A stretch of DNA of 32,358 nt from Anaerolineaceae bacterium (GCA_020845515.1 JADLFQ010000028.1:1-32358); one strand, 5' to 3'. Numbered from the stretch's first letter, positions 22,104 through 30,773 are shown. Program-made: numbers and translations. Notes: generated by a model not told the origin, from the letters alone.

Positions 22104-23351
22104 GTGGCTGGACTTAAAACGATTAACCATGTTGACATGCGGAATAGAAATATTACCATTATTGTCAACTATTTATACCGGTATGCCCCCATTTCTCGCG
22201 CCAGCCTGGCGAGAAAAAGTGGGCTGAATAAAGCCACAGTAACAAGCATTATCCGGGTTTTGATAGAAAATGGGTTTGTGATTGAAACCGGAAAGAGCTT
22301 GCGTAAAGTTATAGGTCACCCGGCTACTGCCCTTCAAGTTAATCCAGATGCAGCGCGTGTCATCGGCGCAGAAATTCGCGCAGAAGAAGTGGTTGTTGCG
22401 GTTATGGATCTCTCCCCTGCCATTCTTTGGCGTGAAAGTCAAACCATTCAAGAAGGCCAAAAAGCTGTATCAGTGATAGATCAAACCCTTCGTTTGTTGA
22501 ATAAAGCATATTATAGTGTGAAGTATCTGGGGATACCGGTGCTGGGGATTGTGGTTAGCCTGCCTGGATTGGTGGATTTAAGTACAAACACCCTGATTGA
22601 CGCCCCGGGCATGGGTTGGAAAAATGTGCCTGTCGGGGAAATGATTCAGAGGGAAATCCACTTGCCGCTGGCGATTGGAAATTCGGCGCACATGGGCTCC
22701 ATTGCTGAAAATTACTTTGGGGCTTCCAAAGACAGTGAAGTTTCGCTTTACCTCAACCTGGGGTCTACACTCAGCAGCGGCATTGTCATCATGGACAGCG
22801 TGCTCAGCGGCGCGGCAGGTCTGGCTAGTGAAGCCGGGCATATGACTATTGACCCACACGGCGAAAAGTGTGCGTGTGGCAATAGCGGTTGTTGGGATAC
22901 GGTCGCCAGTCAGCGCGCGCTCCTAAAGCGGGTGCGATATGCTATTCAGAGAGGACAGCCGTCCTTGATTCAAGAGGTGGTTGGAGGGGAGTTGACAAAA
23001 ATCACCTTTTCACATGTGCTTGAGGCGGCGAAGGTTCGAGATGAAGTCGCTCTCAGGGCGTTTGAGGAGACCGGATGCTGGCTGGGGGTTGGCTTGAGCG
23101 GCTTGATAAACCTTCTCAATCCGGAAACAATCATATTGGGCGGCTCGATGAGCGCAGGGCATGAATTCCTGCTTCCTGCCATTGAGGAAGAAATTCAAAA
23201 ACGGGCATTTGTAGGCGCTGTTAAGGATTGTCAGATCTCCCTCGCAAAATATGGGGAGGATTCAAGCCTGTTGGGGTCCTTGGCGGTTGTCTACTGGAAT
23301 CTTTTAAACCAACTTCAGTACATCACGCTGTCAACAAAGGAACTGGTTTAA
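22104..23351 (+). CDS. ROK-family transcriptional regulator (NagC/XylR type)
   Basis: A 415-residue regulator. Residues about 10-75 are a MarR-like winged helix (RYAPISRASLARKSGLNKATVTSIIRVLIENGFV). Residues about 90-400 are a ROK sugar-kinase-like domain with a DLSPAILW strand, SLPGLVD, and the zinc motif GHMTIDPHGEKCACGNSGCWD around 250-271. The usual ATP-dependent kinase loop is altered, as expected for regulators; a sugar or amino-sugar ligand is typical of the family. The start is GTG at 22104, because the SD-bearing inverted repeat sits just upstream. It leads the amidohydrolase/ECF genes on the same strand and probably controls them. Confidence 0.88.
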   Translation: MAGLKTINHVDMRNRNITIIVNYLYRYAPISRASLARKSGLNKATVTSIIRVLIENGFVIETGKSLRKVIGHPATALQVNPDAARVIGAEIRAEEVVVAVMDLSPAILWRESQTIQEGQKAVSVIDQTLRLLNKAYYSVKYLGIPVLGIVVSLPGLVDLSTNTLIDAPGMGWKNVPVGEMIQREIHLPLAIGNSAHMGSIAENYFGASKDSEVSLYLNLGSTLSSGIVIMDSVLSGAAGLASEAGHMTIDPHGEKCACGNSGCWDTVASQRALLKRVRYAIQRGQPSLIQEVVGGELTKITFSHVLEAAKVRDEVALRAFEETGCWLGVGLSGLINLLNPETIILGGSMSAGHEFLLPAIEEEIQKRAFVGAVKDCQISLAKYGEDSSLLGSLAVVYWNLLNQLQYITLSTKELV

Positions 23352-23761
23352 TGGAGACTCCGGCTCTCCGGCCTGGCTCTGTCGCTCTACTGGGTTTTAC
23401 GCGGCATTATCGCAAGAGATTGCCGCCGAATCGCTGGCTGGATGGCCGCCAGGCGCTGACAAAACTTGAATTTATCTGCCAGGCGAATCATTGGGGCGGA
23501 GAAAACAAAGCCTGCGCCGTGTTTGTTCCTGTGGGCGTGGATGCCCCTTTCACTTCATACTTTCGGATGGGACTGGAAGACTTTCCTGGTTATCCGTCTG
23601 ACATCCTGAAACAAGAGGGCTGGCCTGGCGAATCTTTCGAAGTTGCAAAGAAAGAAGAAAATGTTGTTTTGGCTGTTGTTCAAGCGAGGGCGGAATTTTG
23701 CTGTTTTATATTCTGCCCTGATACTTTATTTGGTTTAACCGATTTCCATATCAGGAGGTAA
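23351..23761 (+). CDS. Unrecognised small protein between the ROK regulator and amidohydrolases
   Basis: An open frame of 136 codons from an ATG that overlaps the ROK stop (TAATG), with AAGGA about ten bases upstream, ending inside the AGGAGG ribosome site of the next gene. This tight packing is the main support for its being real. I recognise no family. It has a basic N-terminal part (RHYRKRLPPNRW), a VFVPVGVDAPFTSYFRMGLEDF segment and several cysteines near the end. No signal peptide or membrane segment is clear. The frame is open further upstream to 23228, inside the ROK gene. It may be spurious. Confidence 0.4.
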   Translation: METPALRPGSVALLGFTRHYRKRLPPNRWLDGRQALTKLEFICQANHWGGENKACAVFVPVGVDAPFTSYFRMGLEDFPGYPSDILKQEGWPGESFEVAKKEENVVLAVVQARAEFCCFIFCPDTLFGLTDFHIRR

Positions 23762-23768
23762 TTAAGAA

Positions 23769-24971
23769 ATGGCATTTACATTTGATGTTCACACCCACTA
23801 TACTCCCCCTTCCATGAAGGATAATCTAAAAGATTTTGCCGAAAAAGAACCCTACTGGGGGCTGCTCATCACCCCCGATCCTGCCAATCATACAGAGCAG
23901 GGCTGGGCGACCCCGGAGCGTATGGTTGCGGATATGGATCAAGCAGGGGTGGACAAGGCGATCATTTTAGGAGTGTACCGCCAAACACCTGAGAGCGCAC
24001 GGGAAACGAACGATGAGACACTGGCTGTCATGCGCCGATACCCGGATCGGATTTTAGGGTTCGGCGTTGCCGCGACGAGTCCGTTGGATAAAACTCTGGA
24101 TGAAGTGAAACGTTGTGTAGATAACGGCATGGTTGGAATGGGCGAGCTGAATCCCTATGGTCAGGGGATCTCCTTCGATGACCCTGGTTTTTTGAAAATC
24201 GTGGAGGCCTGTATTGATGCAGATATTCCCCTTAATTTACATGTCAGCGAAGAAGTGGGGCATTTTTATCTGGGGAAATCCACCACCCGGCTGTTGGATT
24301 ACTATCACCTCGCCTGTCGTTATCCGGAATTAAAACTGATCCTGGCGCACTGGGGCGGCGGTTTGCTCTTTTATGAAATTGCACCGGAGGTGCGGAAAAA
24401 TTTGCGCAATGTTTATTATGACATGGCGGGTACACCCTTGTTGTATCCGACAGAATCTATCCTCAAGGCCACCCTGCAATGTATCAGTCACAAAAAGCTG
24501 TTGTATTGTTCAGATTATCCGCTCTTGATTTGCCCGAAGAAACAGCATGAACCCGATTTTCGTCCGTTTTTGGAGGAAATTAATGCGGTTGAATTACCGG
24601 AAGATGTTTATGCAGACATTATGGGCAGAAACGCAGCCAGGCTGTTCGGGTACCTCCCGCCTGAAACCAGTTCGGAAGTTGCTGAGCCTGTAAAAATGAC
24701 GGCTGTGCCTAAAAAATCTCCGCCGGAAATTTTCCCTGAGACGGTAACCGTTGACCCCTATATGTCTATTAGTGCGGTGGCAAATGCCTGGCCTTTTACC
24801 CAACCGGTGTTTGAAAGATATGGCCTCCCCTGGAAGGACAGCCCCGTACCGTTTTGGGAACCAATTGCACAGGCAGCTGCGGCGCGCGGACTTGGCCCCT
24901 CTGCGCGGGAGAAATTGCTGGACGAACTTAATGACCTTGTCGCAAAGAATAAAGGTCTTCAAGGAGTGTAG
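23769..24971 (+). CDS. Amidohydrolase (Amidohydro_2 family) with C-terminal ScdA_N/DUF1858-like module, first copy
   Basis: A 400-residue metal-dependent hydrolase or decarboxylase of the TIM-barrel amidohydrolase superfamily. Metal-site motifs are DVHTHY (His8, His10), NLHVSEE, LILAHWGGG and the catalytic Asp in YCSDYP. The barrel ends near residue 300. After a Pro/Val-rich linker, residues about 332-400 form a small helical module (a FERYGLPW motif, then PFWEPIAQAAAARGLGP and KLLDELN) resembling ScdA_N/DUF1858 domains, but without their conserved Cys. A strong AGGAGG precedes the ATG. It is about 60% identical to the next gene by eye, so a tandem duplicate. The reaction is unknown; the neighbouring ECF importer suggests an imported vitamin-like or cyclic-amide substrate. 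Confidence 0.8.
   Translation: MAFTFDVHTHYTPPSMKDNLKDFAEKEPYWGLLITPDPANHTEQGWATPERMVADMDQAGVDKAIILGVYRQTPESARETNDETLAVMRRYPDRILGFGVAATSPLDKTLDEVKRCVDNGMVGMGELNPYGQGISFDDPGFLKIVEACIDADIPLNLHVSEEVGHFYLGKSTTRLLDYYHLACRYPELKLILAHWGGGLLFYEIAPEVRKNLRNVYYDMAGTPLLYPTESILKATLQCISHKKLLYCSDYPLLICPKKQHEPDFRPFLEEINAVELPEDVYADIMGRNAARLFGYLPPETSSEVAEPVKMTAVPKKSPPEIFPETVTVDPYMSISAVANAWPFTQPVFERYGLPWKDSPVPFWEPIAQAAAARGLGPSAREKLLDELNDLVAKNKGLQGV
23784..23910 (+). repeat. Direct repeat, copy 1 (5' end of first amidohydrolase)
   Basis: This 127-base segment aligns without gaps to 24983-25109, with about 15 mismatches (about 88% identity). The rest of the two genes is much less similar, so the 5' ends are unusually conserved, by constraint or gene conversion. 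Confidence 0.8.
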
Positions 24972-24973
24972 AA

Positions 24974-26161
24974 ATGAAAATTGATGTTCACACCCACTAT
25001 ACCCCCCCTTCCATAAAAGATAACCTGAAAGATTTTGCTGAGAAAGAACCCTACTGGGGGTTGCTCATCACCCCTGACCCTGTTAATCATACAGAACAAG
25101 GCTGGGCAACTGCCGAACAAATGATTGCCGATATGGATAAGGCGGGTGTTGATAAGGTGGTACTGCTCGGTGAAGGTCAGACGCGCCATGAAAATGCTGT
25201 TGAGAGACACAATATTGGCATCGAGATTATGCGTAGTTGGCCTGACCGGGTTATCAGCTTTGCTGCTGTCCAGCCCAAAGAGGGACAAAAAGCGGTTGAT
25301 GAATTAAAACGCTGTATTGATGCCGGTATGAGCGGTATGGGAGAGATGGGACATTATAGCGGGGGATTCCGGTTTGATGACCCCGATTTCTTGCGGCTTG
25401 TGGAGACATGTATTGATCTGGATGTTCCGATCAATCTACATTGCAATGAGGAAGTAGGGCATTTCTATCTTGGTAAAAGCATTTACCCTCTCCGCCATTA
25501 TTACCAACTCATTAGCCGGTATCCTGAAATGAAACTTATTCTGGCTCATTGGGGCGGCGGTATCTTGTTTTACGAAATTATGCCCGAAGTCCGGCGGACT
25601 CTTAAAAACGTCTATTACGATTCGGCAGGCGGCCCGCTGGTTTTCCCCACAGATGGTATCTTTAAGGCTGCTCTCCACCTTATTGATCATAAAAAAATCC
25701 TGTATGGCTCTGATTATCCTCTGATCATTTGTCCGGATATACAAACCTCCCCGGATTTCAGACCTTTTATTCAAGAAATTGATGCACTGGGATTGGACCG
25801 TGAAGTATACGACGACATTATGGGCAATAATGCCGCCCGCTTGTTTGGTTTTCTTGAGGGAGAGCCGGAGAATAAATCGGAATTCACTGGTGTTAAAGAA
25901 TACGAAGCGGCTTCGCCAATCATCACTGAACTGGCGAATGTGCAAGGGGTAAAACCATCTCAGTTTATGGCGGTGAGCCTGGTAGCCCATACTTGGCCCA
26001 AGACCCGCGCCGTCTTCGAAAAATATGGCATCCCCTGGGTAGATTCTCCTACGCCATTTTGGGAACCAATTGCACAGGCGGCGGCAGCACGCGGTTATGG
26101 TCCCAAGATACGTCAAAAGATTCTGGATGAACTGGGAGAGGCTGCTTTGGAACAAGGATAA
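24974..26161 (+). CDS. Amidohydrolase (Amidohydro_2 family) with C-terminal ScdA_N/DUF1858-like module, second copy
   Basis: A 395-residue paralogue of the preceding gene with the same architecture. Metal ligands His6 and His8 (DVHTHY), LHCNEEVGHF, LILAHWGGG and GSDYP are kept. The linker is shorter, and the C-terminal module (residues about 332-395, with FEKYGIPW and PFWEPIAQAAAARGYGP) is the best-conserved part after the N-terminus. The substrate-pocket stretch around residues 65-110 differs strongly from copy 1 (GEGQTRHENAVERHN versus GVYRQTPESARETND), suggesting different substrates or a heteromer. It starts right after the copy-1 stop; AAGGAG lies just upstream. A 122-base gap then precedes the ECF S-component gene. 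Confidence 0.8.
   Translation: MKIDVHTHYTPPSIKDNLKDFAEKEPYWGLLITPDPVNHTEQGWATAEQMIADMDKAGVDKVVLLGEGQTRHENAVERHNIGIEIMRSWPDRVISFAAVQPKEGQKAVDELKRCIDAGMSGMGEMGHYSGGFRFDDPDFLRLVETCIDLDVPINLHCNEEVGHFYLGKSIYPLRHYYQLISRYPEMKLILAHWGGGILFYEIMPEVRRTLKNVYYDSAGGPLVFPTDGIFKAALHLIDHKKILYGSDYPLIICPDIQTSPDFRPFIQEIDALGLDREVYDDIMGNNAARLFGFLEGEPENKSEFTGVKEYEAASPIITELANVQGVKPSQFMAVSLVAHTWPKTRAVFEKYGIPWVDSPTPFWEPIAQAAAARGYGPKIRQKILDELGEAALEQG
24983..25109 (+). repeat. Direct repeat, copy 2 (5' end of second amidohydrolase)
   Basis: Partner of 23784-23910. At protein level the first ~45 residues after the start differ at only about three positions. Confidence 0.8.
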
Positions 26162-26283
26162 GGAAATGTGGTTGTTGTGAAACAATCGGAAAGGAGGTGT
26201 TTATCGAAAAGTGTCGAAAGAATAAGGTTGGATTTTAACTGGATGTGCACAAATTTATAGCAACTATTTATAAGGAGAAATAA

Positions 26284-27066
26284 ATGATGGGTACACCTTC
26301 TGGTGAAGAACGTGAGGTTAAGTTTTTGGGAGGAGCCTCCATTGACGGGGCGCCTGTTGCTTATATCGTTGTGCTGGCTGCTGTGGTAACCGCCTTGTCT
26401 TTCATCCCTTTTTCTATTGTCATGGCAACGGGTGGTAGTTTCCCGATGGCCCAGGGCGTTTATCAACTTGTAGGCTGGGTGCTTGGTCCTATTGCCGGCG
26501 CGGTTGCCAGCGGGATTGGCGCACTGCTCGGTGTTTTTATTGCCCCGCAAACAGCCGGTGTAGCGCCGGTAACGGTATACGGTGCAGCTCTGGCTGCTTT
26601 TGCCGCCGGCACCATGGTCCATGGCTCTGTACGCTCTAAATGGTGGATTATTCCTGGAGTGATTGGTGTTGGATCAATCTTGTTTTTTTTCGGGCGAGCC
26701 TTGTTGGTGAATGGTGTGAGTTTAAAGGCTGTCATTCTGGGCGGTGGAGGTCAGTGGTTTGGTGTGCTTCTCTTTGTCCTACCCACCCGTACTATTTTTT
26801 CCCGCTGGATTGCCAGCAAGAACATCGGAACGGTCGCAGCCGGGCTATTTTTGGGCACCTGGGCGAGCCATGCTATCGCTCATGTGGCCCAATCCTCGAT
26901 TACATACTACATGTATAACTGGCCTGAAGAAGTTTGGATGCTGTTGGCTGGGATCGTGCCGGTGGAATATGTCGCCCGCTGTCTGATTGGGGCTGTAATT
27001 GGCACGGGTGTGATCGCCGGTTTAAGGGCAATTGGGCTTGTAAAGCCGACTTATGCCATCTATTAG
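26284..27066 (+). CDS. ECF transporter substrate-binding (S) component-like membrane protein
   Basis: A 260-residue integral membrane protein with six to seven hydrophobic segments after a charged ~20-residue N-terminus. Alanine/glycine-rich helices, a PMAQGVYQLVGWVLGPIAGAVASGIGALLG stretch, and location directly before EcfAA and EcfT genes identify it as the likely S component, which binds the substrate. I cannot assign it to a vitamin-specific family such as ThiT, BioY or RibU. It is longer than the usual 170-200 residues, with an extra C-terminal pair of helices. AAGGAG lies seven bases before the ATG at 26284; a second ATG follows at 26287. Confidence 0.7.
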   Translation: MMGTPSGEEREVKFLGGASIDGAPVAYIVVLAAVVTALSFIPFSIVMATGGSFPMAQGVYQLVGWVLGPIAGAVASGIGALLGVFIAPQTAGVAPVTVYGAALAAFAAGTMVHGSVRSKWWIIPGVIGVGSILFFFGRALLVNGVSLKAVILGGGGQWFGVLLFVLPTRTIFSRWIASKNIGTVAAGLFLGTWASHAIAHVAQSSITYYMYNWPEEVWMLLAGIVPVEYVARCLIGAVIGTGVIAGLRAIGLVKPTYAIY

Positions 27067-27143
27067 TCAATTGTATTGTGTTTCTCGTCAGTGCAGATTT
27101 TTTGGCCTTCAAAGACGGGAAGAACCGAAGAAATAATTCCCCA

Positions 27144-27194
27144 GGGTGCACCAAATGCAGCAACGATTCGATAGTGACACGATTTGGTGCACCC
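27144..27194. repeat. 13-bp perfect inverted repeat upstream of the ecfA-like gene
   Basis: GGGTGCACCAAAT (27144-27156) and ATTTGGTGCACCC (27182-27194) are perfectly complementary around a 25-base centre. Each arm contains the palindrome GGTGCACC. It lies in the 159-base gap between S-component and ATPase genes, ending 31 bases before the ATPase ATG. It could be an attenuator, an mRNA processing or stabilising hairpin, or a pair of operator sites. Confidence 0.75.
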
Positions 27195-27225
27195 CCACCA
27201 GAAAACACTAATAACAGGTAGATGA

Positions 27226-28965
27226 ATGTCTGAAATCATTGTTGCTCTGGAAAAGGTATCTTATAAATATCCGCGATCACTGGATTTTGTACTGAAGAAC
27301 ATTGATCTAACTATTCAAAAAGGGGAATTCTTCGGAGTGATTGGACCAACCGGCGCGGGTAAAACAACTTTATGTTTAACCATGAACGCTGTCGTTCCGC
27401 AGTTTTATGGCGGGCGGTTCTTCGGGCATGTTTTTGTAGCTGGTTTAGACACGCTGGATTACCCGATCAGCCTGTTGGCGAACCGTGTGGGCGCTGTATT
27501 CGATGACCCGGAAACGCAATTAATTGCCACATCGGTGGAGAATGAAATTGCCTTTGCGCTTGAAAATTTGCTTGTGCCGCGCGAGGAAATTTTGAAACGC
27601 ATTCCACATGCTTTGGCCGCAGTACGTCTGGAAGGAACCGAGAAAAAACACCCTGCTGAGCTCTCTGGCGGCCAGAAACAGCGCCTGGCCATCGCTGCAG
27701 CCCTGGCTGTGCAACCGGACTTATTGGTATTGGATGAACCCACTTCGCAACTCGACCCGGTTGGCTCGCAAGAGGTGTTCGCGACGGTCCGAGAGCTGAA
27801 CAAGGAATTAGGGATGACCATCATCATGTCCAGCCATGCCGCGGAGGAAATGGCAGAGTATTGTGATCGGGTGGCGCTTTTATCCAACGGTGAATTGGCC
27901 GCAGTGGGAAAACCTGAAGAAATTTATAGTCAAATTGAGCGGTTATTAGCAAACGACTTAAGACCGCCGCAGGTAGCCAGTACCTTTTACCTGATCCAAC
28001 AAACAGGCATTCCCACTGGAGCCATTCCGGTCAGAATGGAAGAGGGGTCCAGATATTTAAAAGAAGTTGAGGAAGTTTGCACCATCTATCCACCCAAAGA
28101 TATTCGTCAGGCGAGGGTACATACAAGTGAACCGGTACTTTCCATCAAGGATTTAAAACATGTCTACCCGGATGGCACGGAAGCACTGCATGGCGTCTCA
28201 ATGGATATCCGCGAAGGGGAATATGTCTTGATCATTGGGCAGAACGGCGCTGGAAAAAGCACCTTGGTGAAGCATTTTCTGAACTTGTTAAAGCCCACCA
28301 GTGGCAGCGTGAAAGTGGGCGGCGTCGAAACAGCTAATCTAACAGTCAGCCAACTGGCACGCCGGATCGGCTATGTTGCCCAAAATCCTGACAATCAGAT
28401 TTTCAATGCAACAGTTGGAGAAGAAGTGGCTTTTGCGTTGAAAGCATTGAAGTACCCCCCTGAAGAAGTGGAGAGTCGGACGCTGGAAGGCTTGGCGGCA
28501 ATGGGCCTTTCAAATGTACGAGAGATCCACCCGCTTGCGTTGCCTAAAGGTGACCGAGCAAGGGTCGTGATAGCAGCTATTCTGGCGATGAAACCTGAAA
28601 TGATCATTTTTGATGAACCGACCACTGGTCAGGATTATCGTGGCGCTAAATACATTCTAGAAATCAGCCGCCAGCTTCATGAGATGGGAAAAACAATCGT
28701 TGTCATCACGCACCATCTTTACTTGATGCCGGATTATGCTGAACGAGTACTGGTAATGGGAAAAGGGACACTCTTGATGGATGCCCCTATCCGGGAGGCT
28801 TACCATGCAGTGGAATTACTGCAAAGCACTTATTTGATGCCGCCACAGGCAGTACTTCTGGCACAGGAACTTGGAAATTTGACAAACCAATCCTTGCCAA
28901 AGCTATTAACACCGGAAGAATTGGCGAGCTGCTTTCATTATAGCCATAACGGGAGAACGCCATGA
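27226..28965 (+). CDS. ECF transporter fused double ATPase (EcfA-EcfA')
   Basis: A 579-residue protein with two ABC ATPase domains powering the ECF importer. The first has Walker A GPTGAGKTT (from about residue 40), signature LSGGQKQRLAIAAALAV (from 146) and Walker B LLVLDEPTSQLD. The second has Walker A GQNGAGKST (from about 338) and Walker B MIIFDEPTTGQD, but its signature is degenerate: LPKGDR at 439-444 instead of LSGGQ. The two ATP sites are therefore unequal, as in many heterodimeric ABC ATPases. About 70 residues link the domains. The stop overlaps the EcfT start by four bases (ATGA), indicating coupling. The fused form is common in Chloroflexota and archaea. Confidence 0.9.
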   Translation: MSEIIVALEKVSYKYPRSLDFVLKNIDLTIQKGEFFGVIGPTGAGKTTLCLTMNAVVPQFYGGRFFGHVFVAGLDTLDYPISLLANRVGAVFDDPETQLIATSVENEIAFALENLLVPREEILKRIPHALAAVRLEGTEKKHPAELSGGQKQRLAIAAALAVQPDLLVLDEPTSQLDPVGSQEVFATVRELNKELGMTIIMSSHAAEEMAEYCDRVALLSNGELAAVGKPEEIYSQIERLLANDLRPPQVASTFYLIQQTGIPTGAIPVRMEEGSRYLKEVEEVCTIYPPKDIRQARVHTSEPVLSIKDLKHVYPDGTEALHGVSMDIREGEYVLIIGQNGAGKSTLVKHFLNLLKPTSGSVKVGGVETANLTVSQLARRIGYVAQNPDNQIFNATVGEEVAFALKALKYPPEEVESRTLEGLAAMGLSNVREIHPLALPKGDRARVVIAAILAMKPEMIIFDEPTTGQDYRGAKYILEISRQLHEMGKTIVVITHHLYLMPDYAERVLVMGKGTLLMDAPIREAYHAVELLQSTYLMPPQAVLLAQELGNLTNQSLPKLLTPEELASCFHYSHNGRTP

Positions 28966-29813
28966 GTATGCTGAAATTTCAAACTGTTGAGCGTGATTCA
29001 TTCTTCACGCGTCTGGATTTTCGCCCCAAGTTAGTCATGATGGCGGTAATCTCCATTATCGCTTTCGTATGGGAGAGCCCACTGCTCCAGATGGTTATGG
29101 CTTTCTTGATTATTATTGCGGCTTTGGTAGTTGGAGTTAAGTTCAGCTATATCCGGCTTGTAATTATGGTAATGACCCCATTTTATATTTTGTTATTGCT
29201 TACACATGGCTTTTTTAATATTGACCAGGTAAAAGCGTTAACAGGTAAAAGCGTGCTGACGCCAATGTTTACCTTTCCGGAAAGTTGGTGGCTGATCGGC
29301 GGCGGTATGATGTCGTGGGAAGGGTTTACCTATGGTGTCAATGCGATCTTCAAAACACTTTCTTTAACACTCGTTATCCCGTTGGGGGTTTTTACCACCG
29401 ATGTGGATACCATGATTGTTGGCATGGTGCGCGCGCGCATCCCTTATAAAATTGCATTCATCTTCTCGGCAACACTGCGTTTCTTCCCGGTCCTTTTTCA
29501 AGAAATTGGCATGATTATCGAAGCGCAGCGACTGCGCGGCCTGGCTATGGAAAGAATGAATCCGGCTCAACGCGTTAAGGTGTATGCAAAGGTGGCCGTC
29601 CCACTGATCCTGGGAGCAATGGTCAAATCCCAGCAATTGGAAGTTGTACTGCAGTCGAAGGCTTTTTCCGGCAGCCCGGTACGAACCTATTTGCACGAAT
29701 CCAAGATGGGAATAGAGGATTACCTCCTGATAGCTTTTTTCGTTCTGCTTTTGATTGTGGCAACGATTCTATACTTTGCCTATGGGATCGGAAAATTTGG
29801 CGGGCCAATCTAA
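28962..29813 (+). CDS. ecfT: ECF transporter transmembrane coupling protein EcfT
   Basis: A 283-residue membrane protein with about six hydrophobic segments. The coupling helices carry the EcfT hallmark: RFFPVLFQEIGMIIEAQRLRGL around residues 167-188, where an Ala-Arg-Gly-type motif contacts the ATPases, and a second coupling segment near 205-240 (MVKSQQLEVVLQSKAFSG). It completes the transporter with the S component at 26284 and the ATPase at 27226. It is the last gene of the cluster; the next gene is convergent. Confidence 0.88.
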   Translation: MSMLKFQTVERDSFFTRLDFRPKLVMMAVISIIAFVWESPLLQMVMAFLIIIAALVVGVKFSYIRLVIMVMTPFYILLLLTHGFFNIDQVKALTGKSVLTPMFTFPESWWLIGGGMMSWEGFTYGVNAIFKTLSLTLVIPLGVFTTDVDTMIVGMVRARIPYKIAFIFSATLRFFPVLFQEIGMIIEAQRLRGLAMERMNPAQRVKVYAKVAVPLILGAMVKSQQLEVVLQSKAFSGSPVRTYLHESKMGIEDYLLIAFFVLLLIVATILYFAYGIGKFGGPI

Positions 29814-29834
29814 CTTTCTGATTTACCGGAGCAC

Positions 29835-30680
29835 TTAAAGAATAATCAGCGCAATTGCCACCAGACATAAACCCACCCCGACCCATTGAAGCCGGGAGAT
29901 GATTTCTTTGAAAAACCACAGAGAGAGGAAGACCGTTACGGCCGGGTAGAGCGAGGATAGTACGGCGGCAATATCCAGGCGGGTGTAGTGCGTGGACAGG
30001 AGATAAAGTGCGTTTGCGAGCGGGTCCAACAAGCCCGAAAGGATGGCAGGCTTGTTCTTGAATATGGAGGGCATGGGTGTACGTGTCATAATTAAAATGA
30101 TTGTGACAACGAGAAATGCTGCCGATTTTGAGATTGTCAAAGGAAAAAACACACTGCCTGGCTCAATACGGGCAAGGGTGATAAAGAATAATCCGAAGAA
30201 AAAACCTGCCAGCAATCCAAGTGCAATTCCGTTGCGGGTTTCATCTTGGGCTGCGCCTGACGACCGGGTAACCAGCCAGATCCCGACCAGCGCGGTTGCA
30301 AACCCGAGGAGTTGATAAGTATTGGGCATTCCTTGTGTGAGTGCAGCCGCTACAACCGGCATGGCCGCGCTGACCACCCCTGATGCAGGAGAGACAATGG
30401 CAGCCTTGCCGGAAGCAAGTCCCTTAAATAAAGCCACCAGCCCTAACGCGCCGCTGACCCCGGCCAGGCATGCCCAAAAAATGCTCTCAAGCGGCGGGAT
30501 ACTTTCACCTAAAACCAGCGCAAAAACAGCCAGCAAGGCTACGCTGATCAGCGATGCAATTACCATAGTTTGAAAAGCCGTGTTCCGGCGGGCAGCGATG
30601 CCGCCGCTGAAGTCCGCTCCCCCAAAAAAAACCGAAGCAGACAAGGCAAGCAGTACACCAATGAAATGAGATGAGATCAT
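29835..30680 (-). CDS. EamA/DMT-superfamily transporter
   Basis: An inner-membrane protein of about 281 residues with ten hydrophobic segments arranged as two EamA repeats (about 1-135 and 145-281), typical of drug/metabolite exporters. GVVSAAMPVVAAAL, LVGIWLVTRS and the C-terminal SSLYPAVTVFLSLWFFKE are family-like. The frame is open to a TTG at 30713, but the ATG at 30680 (MISSHFIGVLLAL) begins right at the first membrane segment and has AGGACA upstream. The substrate is unknown. It converges on ecfT with only 21 bases between them, leaving little room for a terminator. Confidence 0.82.
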   Translation of the reverse strand: MISSHFIGVLLALSASVFFGGADFSGGIAARRNTAFQTMVIASLISVALLAVFALVLGESIPPLESIFWACLAGVSGALGLVALFKGLASGKAAIVSPASGVVSAAMPVVAAALTQGMPNTYQLLGFATALVGIWLVTRSSGAAQDETRNGIALGLLAGFFFGLFFITLARIEPGSVFFPLTISKSAAFLVVTIILIMTRTPMPSIFKNKPAILSGLLDPLANALYLLSTHYTRLDIAAVLSSLYPAVTVFLSLWFFKEIISRLQWVGVGLCLVAIALIIL

Positions 30681-30773
30681 CTGTTTGTTTTGTCCTAAGC
30701 GTTTTATTGCCAAACGTCCCCAGTATAAACGAACCAGAGGGAATAGGCAACCAGGGCTTTAGGAGAGCTTGGA

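Noticed and set aside
26190-26240. Leader peptide after a perfect AAGGAGG near 26191-26197
   Set aside because: The only start codons (GTG) give peptides of 4 or 13 codons at poor spacing. No regulatory amino-acid run or terminator pair is visible.
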